A stretch of 64,000 nt of DNA from Auanema rhodensis (taxonomy: Eukaryota; Nematoda; Chromadorea; Rhabditida; Rhabditidae), in NCBI GenBank assembly GCA_964057225.1, contig OZ059897.1:7626001-7690000 (forward strand). The letters run 5' to 3'. Both the position numbers and the translations under genes were made by a program. The notes under the pieces are model-generated. The model did not search any database, had not been told where the DNA came from, and was given only the letters and a program-made list of their open reading frames with translations. This document shows, piece after piece, positions 43,101 to 52,474 of the stretch (its first letter is position 1; each line of letters opens with the position of its first letter).

Positions 43101-43628
43101 CCTTGGTATAAATCGGCGTAAAATATGCAAAAATTCTTGGCCCGAAAGAGAGGTAATGAGTTCACACTGGATGGCTCGAGAAGAAAGACAGGTGAACAGG
43201 CAAATCCATGATTTTTCTTTGGTGGCAAAAGGGCCTAAGTAATCAACGCCTACGTGAGTTAAAGGTGGAGTGGGGATGGTGCGGGTGGAAGGGAGCTCTG
43301 GGAAACTTGGCAATTTATATGGTTTAGCGAATAGCTTTTTGCAGTGTTCGCATTTGTGAGAGATAGATTTGCAAAAGCGTCTCATTTGGGGAATCCATAT
43401 TCTTTCTCGTAGAGCTCGAGTTAGAGTGGATGGAGAACAGTGTTTAAGCAAAATATGAATATGTTGAGCGTATAACGTAGTTATGAAACTTTCCTTTGTC
43501 AAAAAAATAGGATAGAGAGTATCATAAGGTAGAGAAGAAGTTTTGATTCTACCGCTACAACGATATATATGATGCTTATCTAGGAATAATGAAAAGGATG
43601 AAATCTCCTTTGGGGAAGGAGGATGCAT
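40155..43628 (-). CDS. BEL/Pao integrase fused to envelope-like glycoprotein (interrupted)
   Basis: A single frame of 1157 codons from the first ATG; the frame is open further upstream. Residues 58-96 form the HHCC zinc finger (H58, H63, C93, C96). The integrase core has D129 (GVDYLGP), D186 (SDNG) and E229 (IYERM), and 365-415 match the C-terminal DUF5641-type module. The frame then runs straight into an envelope: hydrophobic leader at 419-434, a Cys-rich ectodomain with N-glycosylation sites (about 435-735), a long membrane segment (about 743-775), an internal signal-like segment (808-825), and a second Cys-rich ectodomain. That second part holds a tight Cys/Gly/Trp cluster at 950-968 and EVFSCPSW at 984-991, as in phlebovirus Gc and related class II fusogens. 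The order Gn-like, membrane, signal, Gc-like is that of phlebovirus precursors. The frame ends at the Tc1 insertion before the membrane anchor. Confidence 0.85.
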   Translation of the reverse strand: MHPPSPKEISSFSLFLDKHHIYRCSGRIKTSSLPYDTLYPIFLTKESFITTLYAQHIHILLKHCSPSTLTRALRERIWIPQMRRFCKSISHKCEHCKKLFAKPYKLPSFPELPSTRTIPTPPLTHVGVDYLGPFATKEKSWICLFTCLSSRAIQCELITSLSGQEFLHILRRFIPRRGIPHSLLSDNGLYFQYANRILTDSFVPKFLSYHTVEWKFITEFAPWQGGIYERMIGIFKKALHSTINRKISEFIDLDSFQTFIYEAEAIVNSRPLSYQTSDIDSVPIRPCDLLIPGKPILTSPTLYPQSVSIIRAEDQLVIDNYTFISKLSDEFWKYWKSDYLLSLRERTQREHDKTSKIKELIPPKVNDKVIIEDPKLPRNLWRMGTIIEIPNTKKVKSATVQTSNGRKINRPISSLFKLELCILSFFVLLTPGFCNPCPSPFNPLSPPLFLSECLQSGITIYAFNNSLCYSNVNCTNGYIRRHEKSFTCSLPCPCPTWAHQCSYYDGNVTHIIFPVKHLFDFDISSLCADIDIDCIRSGVRKEVYIVQLFDNTTYYTSSLTLNFFDMNQKENFTCVGNMSSSDTTGSAGYCRSHICKQSATKFCYFPHNPPLSILVKNVTIPIRAWGTVAVHIKSYKNTRKIKCTTCNIQCDHSQVIFSQDIDHFDYAKICFLLIDSSWSCFNTSSSIIPFPDGHSSPVSLIISIYASDSIIWNHATSCALNICEYNECIICYKYLNKIRFCYPTFTILSFCFIFLSCSSILIPLFFFLFLLIKLFFRSIRFIFQLISFKKNSYPSHKLKPLRFRRLKHSKFLLTIALLYSFTLTSDSCRTISSISATNSKSIFNITNTREKILEFKTIFSSLTQNSTSCFLLSSKAHFEAKIEITIHNPVPKCNKKHWYYTMDHVFRTPSVKSCYNKGSCIDKGCSKLPLNAPIPEFDHLANPTEGYTFCMDACGCWGCGCFSCYTGCLFYKIYPERATENLYEVFSCPSWDISFPTSIIYSSQFHEHKQYINLIPGIPQHYNNISLTLISHSLPLLSVSDSFLRNVYNTQAVLAHASPPSFPIPGSLGQLQCFNSSIKSCSFPYNICTCNGHDEDLHCTCPSINHLGLLSDISSQFPITHGHTLLNYYNNSISALVQDSTTITIDLTSRILAATPV

Positions 43629-43695
43629 GAGTTGCGAGAAACGAAATAGGATTAATTGGGAGTACTGATGAATGATGGGATTATTAGGATCTAAA

Positions 43696-44106
43696 TTATG
43701 TAAGAATAGAATCCAATTTTTTAATTTTGGTTTTCCTTATGATGAATATTAGAATAAATGTGACGATTTTGGTAAGTTGAAAAAAAGACTTGATAGAAGA
43801 GAGGTTAGAAAGAGGAGAACTAGAAAGATTTAAATTATTATTGGGTATGTCCGTGGCAACGAATGCGTTGTCGGACGGAAGAAAGGGAAAAATATCATTA
43901 TTGATATTTTCGCTCAGGTATGTGCAATGAAACCAGTGTTCTTGCGGTAATGCCTGAGGTAAGCAACCCCGACTCAAAAGATCAGCGGGATTGTTAAGAG
44001 TTGGAATATAGTGAAAAATGGCTTTATTAAATTCGTCTCGTATCTTTTGTACTCTATTGCGTACAAATATGGTTTTATCGGAGTCAGAGGTGATCCATTG
44101 CAGAAC
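43696..44106 (-). pseudogene. End of RNase H and pol linker, after an in-frame TGA
   Basis: The same frame as the RT ORF continues past the TGA at 44107-44109 (VLQWI..., then NNPADLLSRG, a motif found at the end of the BEL RNase H region). The first ATG after the TGA is at 43977. The frame closes at 43696 within AT-rich sequence. The integrase frame lies +1 to it, and the shift appears to be in the A/T run near 43715-43735. Confidence 0.65.
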
Positions 44107-45414
44107 TCATATATTATCACACCAAATGTGAGTGGGTATGGATCGCTCTAGCCCGAGAGACCGTCTTACGAATTTTGCCATTGTTATAGCTGTAAAAACC
44201 TCTTGTAATTCCAATTGAGGAATTGTTAATTTTTTAGAGGAAGGAGATAATTTACTTTTGGAAAAAATTAAATGAGTGTTAAATTTTTTAGGACCCACCG
44301 AATTATTCATTTCTTCTGATACATATTGTATGTATACCGCCACTCCGTATGCCTTTGCGCTAGCATCGGTGCATATATGGAGTATTGGTGTATGACTGTT
44401 GAACCCATGATCAAGTTTTCTTGGTATACTGATAGAAAAGTTCGATTTGGTGAGTTTGTTCAGTGAAGAAATAAATTTATCTGGGAGAGGTTCATCCCAT
44501 TTGGGTTTATCGGACCATGCTTCTTGTACAAGCATTTTATAAGGAACTACGATAGGTGCGATTAAACCTAAAGGGTCGTAGAATTTGGCCGATGTTTTTA
44601 ATAGCTCCCTACGGGTTATGGAAGTTACTGTTGATTCTTTCCATGCGAAATTAATAGTATCGCTGTTAAAATCCCATTCAAGACCTAGTACTGAAACAGG
44701 GGAATGAGTTTTAACAAATTTGGAGTTAAAAGAATCTAGGTTTGTAACAAAATCCCTTAAATTCATATTAATATCAGCAAACATTCGCCGAGATTCTTGG
44801 TATTTAGATTCTGCGTCTGGATAATCAGTAATGGGTAGCATTACATTATCGACATACAGATTTTTCAAAATGTCTTGGCTTAATGAATTATGCTGTTGTT
44901 CTAAGTGATGTAGTATAGTTACGGCTAATAAAAAAGGACTTGGTTTTACGCCCAAAGGTACTACTCTGAACCTGTAGACAATAAGATTATCAATATCAGG
45001 TTTTTTATTGATATCTTTTACCCATAAAAATCTACAAACATCTCTGTCTTGTTCTTGCAATAATACTTGATGGAACGCTTTTTCTATATCAGCGAGCATT
45101 ACAAAGCGAGGCATGCGAAACCGTAGTAGTATGCTACATAGGTCTGGTAACATGACTGGTCCCCGTAATAAATGATCGTTCAAACTATACGATCCATTCA
45201 TTTTTGCAGAAGCGTCGTAAACTACCCGCATTTTAGTACCGGATGTAGTACTTTTAAAGACTGGATGATGAGGGAGATAATGACATAGTTGGTCGGGAAT
45301 TTTAAAAAACGGATTTACTCTTACTTCTTCAATGATACCTGAAGCAACTTGTTCTGAGAACATGTTGTGGTATTGCATTAAATTCTCTTTATTCTGAGAG
45401 AGAGTTTTATACAT
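44107..45414 (-). pseudogene. BEL/Pao reverse transcriptase and RNase H
   Basis: 435 codons from the first ATG; the frame is open further upstream, where it reads like BEL RT. RT palm motifs are VYDAS (65-69), D109 in LADIEKAF, VVPLGVKPSPF (151-161) and YVDN (187-190) in the place of the catalytic YxDD, so the second Asp of that box is Asn. A Pao-type domain follows (LGLEW, 'SAKFYDPLGLIAP' 275-287). RNase H residues are D350 (CTDAS), E402 (PQLELQ) and D433 (WCDN). The frame is cut by TGA two residues after D433. With no protease between it and gag, the polyprotein is incomplete. It would have copied element RNA into DNA in virus-like particles. Confidence 0.85.
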
Positions 45415-45428
45415 ATGTTTTAATCTTC

Positions 45429-45998
45429 CTAGACAAAGACCAAAATTAGTAGGCAGTGGATCTTGATGTTTTCCATAGCTTCTGACATTTCAGTTGCGGG
45501 TACTGCCGTTTCCTTGTTTTGGTGATCAAGACATAACGAAGAATGATGCTTTTTTGAGCAGTGTTTGCAGCTATAGGAGCTGTTACATTCTTTTGTTAAA
45601 TGTCCTGGTCTCAAACAGTTGAGGCATAAATTTTTTGTACGGGCAGCTGATATTTTGCTATGAGTTGTAGCGAAAGAATCGCATAAAAAAGTTTTGTGCG
45701 CTTTGGAACATAATAAACAAGATTGTCCCGTAATTTTAAAATTGGAAAATTGATTTAACAGTTTTTTATTAGAATGATTAATTGGATTTTTATGGAATTT
45801 TTTATTCCTTATTGGAGAGGAAGAAGAGCGGTGATTATGAAATTTTGAATAAGATGATGAATGAGAAGTTGGTACCCCGATTGGTGAGGGTGATAAAACC
45901 ATTGTGCTGGTTGTGTTCATGTTGTTCAAAACTTGCATTAATTTTTTCAGAACCTCACCAGCACAAAGTACTTTGCTACCGGATGTAGCACAAGTCAC
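45429..45998 (-). pseudogene. BEL/Pao gag C-terminal part with three zinc knuckles
   Basis: 189 codons. A Ser/Asn/Lys-rich region (30-85) leads to three Cys/His knuckles: CLLCSKAHKTFLC, CLNCLRPGHLTKEC and CKHCSKKHHSSLC (about 93-160), the nucleic-acid-binding pattern of BEL/Pao nucleocapsid. The capsid part is missing because the element is truncated at the satellite border (46003). After the third knuckle the frame soon departs from element sequence. The next recognisable coding in another frame is RT, so the protease and the start of RT have been deleted near 45490. Confidence 0.75.
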
Positions 45999-46057
45999 TA
46001 CAATACTATTGTATGAGGAAGTACTTCATTATTTTTATGAAATGGTGCCGATATGTA

Positions 46058-46130
46058 GCCTCGTTAGCTCAGCTGGTAGAGCGTTAGACTTTTAATCTAA
46101 CGGTCACGGGTTCGAGCCCCTTACGGGGCT
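46058..46130 (+). tRNA. tRNA-Lys (TTT), variant
   Basis: G50 to C and C64 to T leave one mismatch in the T stem. Leader E. Confidence 0.82.
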
Positions 46131-46316
46131 AATTTTTTACATTCTATCTGTCCCGAAAATGTAAAACTTAATTTTCTTACCTTGTTTGAACTTTTATTTA
46201 TTCCAGAATCTTGAATTTTTCTTCAAATATACATCTTCTTGTATTAAATTTAGAAGTAAATATACTATTCTATGAGGAAGTACTTCAATAATTTTATGAA
46301 ATAGTGCCGATATGTA

Positions 46317-46389
46317 GCCTCGTTAGCTCAGCTGGTAGAGCGTTAGACTTTTAATCTAACGGTCAGGGGTTCGAGCCCCCTACGGGGCT
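46317..46389 (+). tRNA. tRNA-Lys (TTT)
   Basis: Consensus body; leader F. Confidence 0.95.
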
Positions 46390-46575
46390 AATTTTTTACA
46401 TTCTATCTGTCTCGAATATGTAAAACTTAATTTTCTTAGCTTGTTTAAAATTTTATTTATTCCAGAATCTTGAATTTTTCTTCAAATATACATCTTTTTG
46501 AATCAAAATTAGAAGTAAATATACTATTCTATGAGGAAGTACTTCAATAATTTTATGAAATAGTGCCGATATGTA

Positions 46576-46648
46576 GCCTCGTTAGCTCAGCTGGTAGAGC
46601 GTTAGACTTTTAATCTAACGGTCAGGGGTTCGACCCCCCTACGGAGCT
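46576..46648 (+). tRNA. tRNA-Lys (TTT), variant
   Basis: G59 to C in the T loop and G70 to A, which breaks C3-G70. Leader F. Confidence 0.78.
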
Positions 46649-46834
46649 AATTTTTTACATTCTAACTATCTCGAACATGTAAAACTTAATTTTCTTACCT
46701 AGTTTGAACTTTTATTTATTCCAGAATCTTGAATTTTTCTTCAAATATACATCTTCTTGTATTAAATTTAGAAGTAAATATACTATTCTATGAGTAGGTA
46801 CTTCAATAATTTTATGAAGTTAGGAGGATGTGTA

Positions 46835-46907
46835 GCCTCATTAGCTCAGCTGGTAGAGCGTTAGACTTTTAATCTAACGGTCAGGGATTCGAGCCTCCTA
46901 CGGGGCT
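46835..46907 (+). tRNA. tRNA-Lys (TTT), variant
   Basis: G6 to A (acceptor mismatch with C67), G53 to A and C62 to T in the T stem. Leader C. Confidence 0.75.
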
Positions 46908-47093
46908 AATTTTTTACATTCTATCTGTCCCGAACATGTAGAATTTAATTTTCTTAGCTTGTTTGAACTTTTATTTATTCCAGAATCTTGAATTTTTCTT
47001 CAAATATACATCTTCTTGTATTAAATTTAGAAGTAAATATACTATTCTATGAGGAAGTACTTCAATAATTTTATGAAATAGTGCCGATATGTA

Positions 47094-47166
47094 GCCTCGT
47101 TAGCTCAGCTGGTAGAGCGTTAGACTTTTAATCTAACGGTCAGGGGTTCGAGCCCCCTACGGGGCT
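47094..47166 (+). tRNA. tRNA-Lys (TTT)
   Basis: Consensus body; leader F. Confidence 0.95.
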
Positions 47167-47352
47167 AATTTTTTACATTCTATCTGTCCCGAACATGTAA
47201 AACTTAATTTTCTTAGCTTGTTTAAAATTTTATTTATTCCAGAATCTTGAATTTTTCTTCAAATATACATCTTTTTGAATCAAAATTAGAAGTAAATATA
47301 CTATTCTATGAGTAGGTACTTCAATAATTTTATGAAGTTAGGAGGATGTGTA

Positions 47353-47425
47353 GCCTCATTAGCTCAGCTGGTAGAGCGTTAGACTTTTAATCTAACGGTC
47401 AGGGATTCGAGCCTCCTACGGGGCT
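47353..47425 (+). tRNA. tRNA-Lys (TTT), variant
   Basis: Same three changes as 46835 (G6A, G53A, C62T). Leader C. Confidence 0.75.
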
Positions 47426-47611
47426 AATTTTTTACATTCTATCTGTCCCGAACATGTAGAATTTAATTTTCTTAGCTTGTTTGAACTTTTATTTATTCCA
47501 GAATCTTGAATTTTTCTTCAAATATACATCTTCTTGTATTAAATTTAGAAGTAAATATACTATTCTATGAGGAAGTACTTCAATAATTTTATGAAATAGT
47601 GCCGATATGTA

Positions 47612-47684
47612 GCCTCGTTAGCTCAGCTGGTAGAGCGTTAGACTTTTAATCTAACGGTCAGGGGTTCGAGCCCCCTACGGGGCT
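47612..47684 (+). tRNA. tRNA-Lys (TTT)
   Basis: Consensus body; leader F. Confidence 0.95.
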
Positions 47685-47870
47685 AATTTTTTACATTCTA
47701 TCTGTCCCGAACATGTAAAACTTAATTTTCTTAGCTTGTTTAAAATTTTATTTATTCCAGAATCTTGAATTTTTCTTCAAATATACATCTTTTTGAATCA
47801 AAATTAGAAGTAAATATACTATTCTATGAGGAAGTACTTCAATAATGTTATGAAATAGTGGCGATATGTA

Positions 47871-47943
47871 GCCTCGTTAGCTCAGCTGGTAGAGCGTTAG
47901 ACTTTTAATCTAACGGTCAGGGGTTCGAGCCCCCTACGGGGCT
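47871..47943 (+). tRNA. tRNA-Lys (TTT)
   Basis: Consensus body; leader F with GTGGCG. Confidence 0.95.
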
Positions 47944-47990
47944 AATTTTTTACATTCTATCTGTCCCGAACATGTAAAACTTAATTTTTT

Positions 47991-48077
47991 ATATGAATGT
48001 CTTAAAAACTATCTGCATAAGTTTTATAGTAGCAACTGCAATGGTCAGCTGTTTTCCTTTGATACAAGTATGTAATA
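47991..48077 (-). repeat. Diverged LTR relic (same family as 265-680)
   Basis: The minus strand resembles the first 90 bp of the LTR at 265: shared blocks include CAAAGGAAA, CAGCTGACCAT and TTATGCAGATAGTTTTTAAG, with scattered substitutions and small gaps. It starts at the satellite edge, as at 57974. Confidence 0.6.
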
Positions 48078-48545
48078 ATACTGTGACGATAATTGCATTA
48101 ATCATCATGTTATGAAGGAAATACATATCGAAGGTTAATTCGATGAAAACGATCATTATCACCCAAAGGGAATGGGCGGTTCACGCCAGCAGTGCAAAAG
48201 CAGGTCAACCTGTGAGAAGGAGCTAGCAAACCAGATTCTACCTCAGGTCTCGAAAATCGGTTAACATTATTGTGAACCAAATGAACACATATCGAAGGTT
48301 AATTCGATAAGAACGTTTATTCTTCGCCAACGGCCAAAGAAGTTGAACAAAGAATACTTAGACACGTCTTCTCACGATAGTATAGTTCCTTTTAGTCTTT
48401 TTAATTTTAAAAACATAAATATTCATTTATTAAGCATAAATCAAATACATATGATATTCCGTAATTATTGTAATATTTGTTTTTTTCTTTTCAGAGTTTG
48501 ATCCTAATTGTTTTTTTTTATCTGTGTTGTGGTTATGTTCTTTCG
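48078..48545. repeat. Segment X
   Basis: Repeated at 58061-58530 almost unchanged. Its second half (from about 48285) is the reverse complement of the distal part of each 1,944-bp unit (CATATCGAAGGTTAATTCG... appears inverted near 51170, 53110, 55050 and 63050). It has no clear ORF. Confidence 0.75.
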
Positions 48546-49493
48546 ATGATTACAAATAACTTTCAAATAACAATTCAATATTGAAGATGATTAAAGAGAA
48601 GGAAATATCTATAGAGAATCAAAAGTGACAGTCAAAATTAGAAACAATTCCATATTGATTCTCAAAACAACATGCATAGTGATTGATAGGTAGATGTTTT
48701 ATCAGTATAAACAGAATATACTTTGAACAATCGACAGCGCATAAAAGGAAAATTCTTCAAGGGCTTGAGCGTCAGTTCTCCCTTATAATTTTAACTGTTA
48801 CTTGTCATTTTCTATAGATATTTCTTTATCTCTAATCATCTTCAGTATTGAATTGTTTGGAAAATTTTCATTTTTGTTCGAATTTCAATCGATATCATCT
48901 TTTCCCTATACATGTTGTTTTAAGAATAAATATGGAATTGTTTATAGTTTTGACTGTTACTGTGATTTTCTATAGATATTTCCTTCTCTCTAATCATCTT
49001 CAGTATTGAATTGAATTGTTTCGAAAATTTTCATTTTTGTTGGAATTTCAATCGATATCATCTTTTCCCTATACATGTTGTTTTGAGAATAAATATGGAA
49101 TTGTTTATAGTTTTGACTGTTATTTGTGATTCTCTAAAGATACTTCCTTCTCTTTAATCATCTTCAATATTGAATTTAATTGTTTCGAAAATTTTCATTT
49201 TTGTTGGAATTTCAATCGATATCATCTTTTCCCTATACATGTTGTTTTGAGAATCAATATGAAATTGTCTATAGTTTTGATTGTTACTTGTCATTCTCTA
49301 TAGATATTTTCTTCTCCCCAAAGGAAAAGGTGATATCAATTGGAATTCCAACAAAAATGAAAATTTTCGAAACAATTCAATTCAATACTGAAGATGATTA
49401 GAGAGAAGGAAATATCTATTGAAAATCACAGTAACAGTCAAAACTATAAACAATTCCATATTGATTCTCAAAACAACATGTATAGGGAAAAGA
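48546..49493. repeat. 164-bp satellite in both orientations with an orphan promoter-like site
   Basis: Copies of a 164-bp unit (TTTCGAAAATTTTC... at 48855, 49019, 49183 on the plus strand), flanked by inverted copies at 48560-48690 and from 49320. A CATAAAAGG block at 48740-48748 is followed by satellite in place of the gene exons. Confidence 0.75.
48740..48748 (+). promoter_or_regulatory. Orphan TATA-like box
   Basis: CATAAAAGG with TCAGTT about 30 bp on, a plausible TATA-to-initiator spacing. In this copy no gene follows. The same occurs at 59965. Confidence 0.35.
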
Positions 49494-49721
49494 TGATATC
49501 GATTGAAATTCCAACAAAAATGAAAATTTTCGAAACAATACAATTCAATACTGAAGATGATTAAAGAGAAGGAAATATCTATAGAGAATCAGATGAAGAC
49601 AGAAATCAAAGGATCCGAAGACTCATTTTGATGGACAGGCACTTTGGGTTAATATGCATAGTGATTAATAGCTAGAAGCTTTATCAGTATAAACAGAATA
49701 TACTTTGAACAATGGAGAGCG

Positions 49722-49730
49722 CATAAAAGG
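49722..49730 (+). promoter_or_regulatory. TATA-like box of unit 1
   Basis: CATAAAAGG, 39 bp before the ATG. Conserved at the same distance in all six copies. Confidence 0.4.
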
Positions 49731-49760
49731 CTTGAGCCCAGTTCTCCCCATCAACCGAAT

Positions 49761-50530
49761 ATGTGGAAGGCATTACTTCTTGTGTGCTTTGTCGGAGCGC
49801 AGTGCTCATGGTTCGAGTGAATTTCGCTTTCTATAGTTTTTTCATTTCTTTTTAATAATATTTTTTTCAGTTTTCCGGACTGCGAGTAGTGCCCTGCAGC
49901 CTTTGCAGATGCCGGTTCGGTAGTTATTTTCGTACATTTTTCAAAGGTTTTCAACATTTCAATTACGGAGATAGCCCGTTTGAAGCTGTTTCTCTCGGCT
50001 AAGGACATCGCATTCAGCGTGAACGACATTATCTTTCCGCGAAAGACAGATGACGTCAATAGGGGATTCTCGTGTGCCCATGTTTTGAGAATGAGCGAAG
50101 ATCGGTAAGTTGTTTGTCATAATTAGCTGTGCCTCTCATCCCTCTAAAATGTATCTTGTTTAGTGATGCTGACGATAACGAGCTACCGAGAAACGTGTTC
50201 AGCTGCGAAAGCTGTGAGACGTTGTTCAACGTGACCATTACAGTGAGTATATTTTTTGTCAAATGAAGCAAATAAATCCATTTTTTTTCTTTTTAGCTTA
50301 TCAAGAACCCGATTGACAAGCTGCACAAATCAGCTGTTGACATACTGTGCGTTGGTGCACCTGAAAGCTGTCGTTCTGAATTCCTAGACATCGTGGAAAT
50401 CGTGGGCGCTGTTGGCAATTTTCATTTTTGTTGGAATTTCAGTCGATATCATCTTTTCCCTATACATGTTGTTTTGATAATCAATATGGAATTGTTTATA
50501 GTTTTGACTGTTACTTGTGATTCTTTATAG
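49761..50530 (+). pseudogene. Saposin-like secreted protein, unit 1 (in-frame TAG)
   Basis: Exons 49761-49816, 49871-50104, 50164-50242 and 50297-50530; introns of 54, 59 and 54 bp all begin GT and end AG, and phases agree throughout (201 codons with the stop). Exon 1 encodes a signal peptide (MWKALLLVCFVGAQC). Exon 2 meets TAG at 49887-49889 in the frame that is otherwise open to its end. Exons 2-4 encode a region with two N-glycosylation sites (NIS, NVT) and the Cys pattern C-x2-C, 26 residues, C, 6 residues, C (exons 3-4), resembling the first half of a saposin B domain; the last Cys pair is missing. Exon 4 then reads through 164-bp satellite to a stop. Saposin-like proteins bind or disrupt lipids and are secreted; here the shared stop and truncation argue against a working product. 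Intron 1 starts GTGAAT here, GTGATT in other copies. Confidence 0.55.
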
Positions 50531-51665
50531 ATATTTCCTTCTCTCCGATCATCTTCAGTATTAAATTGTATTGTTTTGAAACTTTTCTGTTTGTTATGCT
50601 GGAAAAATGAGAATAAAACATTAAATGTTACTTGTTAAAATTTTTTTTGAATACCATATTCAATATGTGTGTGAAATGGTACTTTTTACATTTCATGGTT
50701 CATATTTAATCTATATATACATGTATATATGTATATTGATATTCTAATCGTAAGCTTCTATAACTGAAAACTGAAGAATTGAGAAATTCGGTGATGGTTG
50801 ATGTAGTTTTGTAAAAAAGTATCGGTTCCATCACAAACATTGAGGGAGATCGTTAAGAGTTATTGTAAAGTTATAGAACCTTAGCCAAAATAAACTTGAA
50901 AAGTTATTTGTAATCATCGCAAGAACATAACCACAACACAGATAAAAGAAAAACAATTAGGATCAAACTCTGAAAAGAAAAAAACAAATATTACAATAAT
51001 TACGGAATATCATATGTATTTGATTTATGCTTAATAAATGAATATTTATGTTTTTAAAATTAAAAAGACTAAAAGGAACTATACTATCGTGAGAAGACGT
51101 GTCTAAGTATTCTTTGTTCAACTTCTTTGGCCGTTGGCATAGAATAAATGTTCTTATCGAATTAACCTTCGATATGTGTTCTGTGTGAGGCCAGGCAAAT
51201 CGTTTAAGCAGAAATATTAATCATAACGGGCCTCTCAAGACCCTATTCTTCTAATTTTGGATTCTCGCTATCTATTCAGTGAGGAAAATATAAAGAATCT
51301 GATTCAGATAAGAGTTCATTCCAACATGAATTTCGAAATTCTATTAAGAATCCCGATGGGTCCAATCCGCGGGAAGTCCAAGTAGACTAAAAGAAAAATA
51401 GTGTACGTAACACAAGGCATATTAATAGTTTATCAGTGCAAAAGCATTGAAATTCCAACAAAAATGAAAATTTTCGAAACAATACAATTCAATACTGAAG
51501 ATGATTAAAGAGAAGGAAATATCTATAGAGAATCAGATGAAGACAGAAATCAAAGGATCCGAAGACTCATTTTGATGGACAGGCACTTTGGGTTAATATG
51601 CATAGTGATTAATAGCTAGAAGCTTTATCAGTATAAACAGAATATACTTTGAACAATGGAGAGCG

Positions 51666-51674
51666 CATAAAAGG
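51666..51674 (+). promoter_or_regulatory. TATA-like box of unit 2
   Basis: CATAAAAGG, 39 bp before the ATG. Confidence 0.4.
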
Positions 51675-51704
51675 CTTGAGCCCAGTTCTCCCCATCAACC
51701 GAAT

Positions 51705-52474
51705 ATGTGGAAGGCATTACTTCTTGTGTGCTTTGTCGGAGCGCAGTGCTCATGGTTCGAGTGATTTTCGCTTTCTATAGTTTTTTCATTTCTTTTTAAT
51801 AATATTTTTTTCAGTTTTCCGGACTGCGAGTAGCGCCCTGCAGCCTTTGCAGATGCCGGTTCGGTAGTTATTTTCGTACATTTTTCAAAGGTTTTCAACA
51901 TATCAATTACGGAGATAGCCCGTTTGAAGCTGTTTCTCTCGGCTAAGGACATCGCATTCAGCGTGAACGACATTATCTTTCCGCGAAAGACAGATGACGT
52001 CAATAGGGGATTCTCGTGTGCCCATGTTTTGAGAATGAGCGAAGATCGGTAAGTTGTTTGTCATAATTAGCTGTGCCTCTCATCCCTCTAAAATGTATCT
52101 TGTTTAGTGATGCTGACGATAACGAGCTACCGAGAAACGTGTTCAGCTGCGAAAGCTGTGAGACGTTGTTCAACGTGACCATTACAGTGAGTATATTTTT
52201 TGTCAAATGAAGCAAATGAATCCATTTTTTTTCTTTTTAGCTTATCAAGAACCCGATTGACAAGCTGCACAAATCAGCTGTTGACATACTGTGCGTTGGT
52301 GCACCTGAAAGCTGTCGTTCTGAATTCCTAGACATCGTGGAAATCGTGGGCGCTGTTGGCAATTTTCATTTTTGTTGGAATTTCAGTCGATATCATCTTT
52401 TCCCTATACATGTTGTTTTGATAATCAATATGGAATTGTTTATAGTTTTGACTGTTACTTGTGATTCTTTATAG
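51705..52474 (+). pseudogene. Saposin-like secreted protein, unit 2 (in-frame TAG)
   Basis: Exons 51705-51760, 51815-52048, 52108-52186, 52241-52474. TAG at 51831-51833. Differs from unit 1 at only a few bases (for example ATT to ATA/T-rich change in exon 2 near 51900, giving Ile for Phe-strand context, and GTGATT at the first donor). Confidence 0.55.

Larger units (their letters stand above)
38359..45998 (-). mobile_element. BEL/Pao retroelement with bunyavirus-like envelope, 5'-truncated and broken
   Basis: Minus-strand order is gag knuckles (45998), RT-RNase H (45414), integrase (43628), envelope (to 38359), the BEL/Pao layout with an added env. The element is truncated at its 5' end exactly where satellite block 4 begins (46003), lacks protease, has a TGA in RNase H, a frameshift before integrase, and a Tc1 copy in env. 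No LTR pair was found. Nearest known types are nematode BEL elements with phlebovirus-like glycoproteins. Confidence 0.85.
46003..47988 (+). repeat. tRNA-Lys satellite block 4 (8 units)
   Basis: Type III spacers (CATCTTCTTGTATT or CATCTTTTTGAATCAAAATT) with leader F. Units alternate in pairs, and 46835-47094 repeats as 47353-47612. The block ends where LTR-like sequence begins (47989). Confidence 0.95.

Noticed and set aside
45904..46095. Plus-strand ORF of 63 codons
   Set aside because: It runs across the BEL/satellite junction and into a tRNA gene; no motif.
49751..50271. Minus-strand ORFs of 102 and 71 codons in each 1,944-bp unit (also at 51695, 53638, 55582, 61630 and, as plus, 59175)
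   Set aside because: They are antisense to spliced exons, cross the intron positions and show no motif; their conservation follows from copy similarity.
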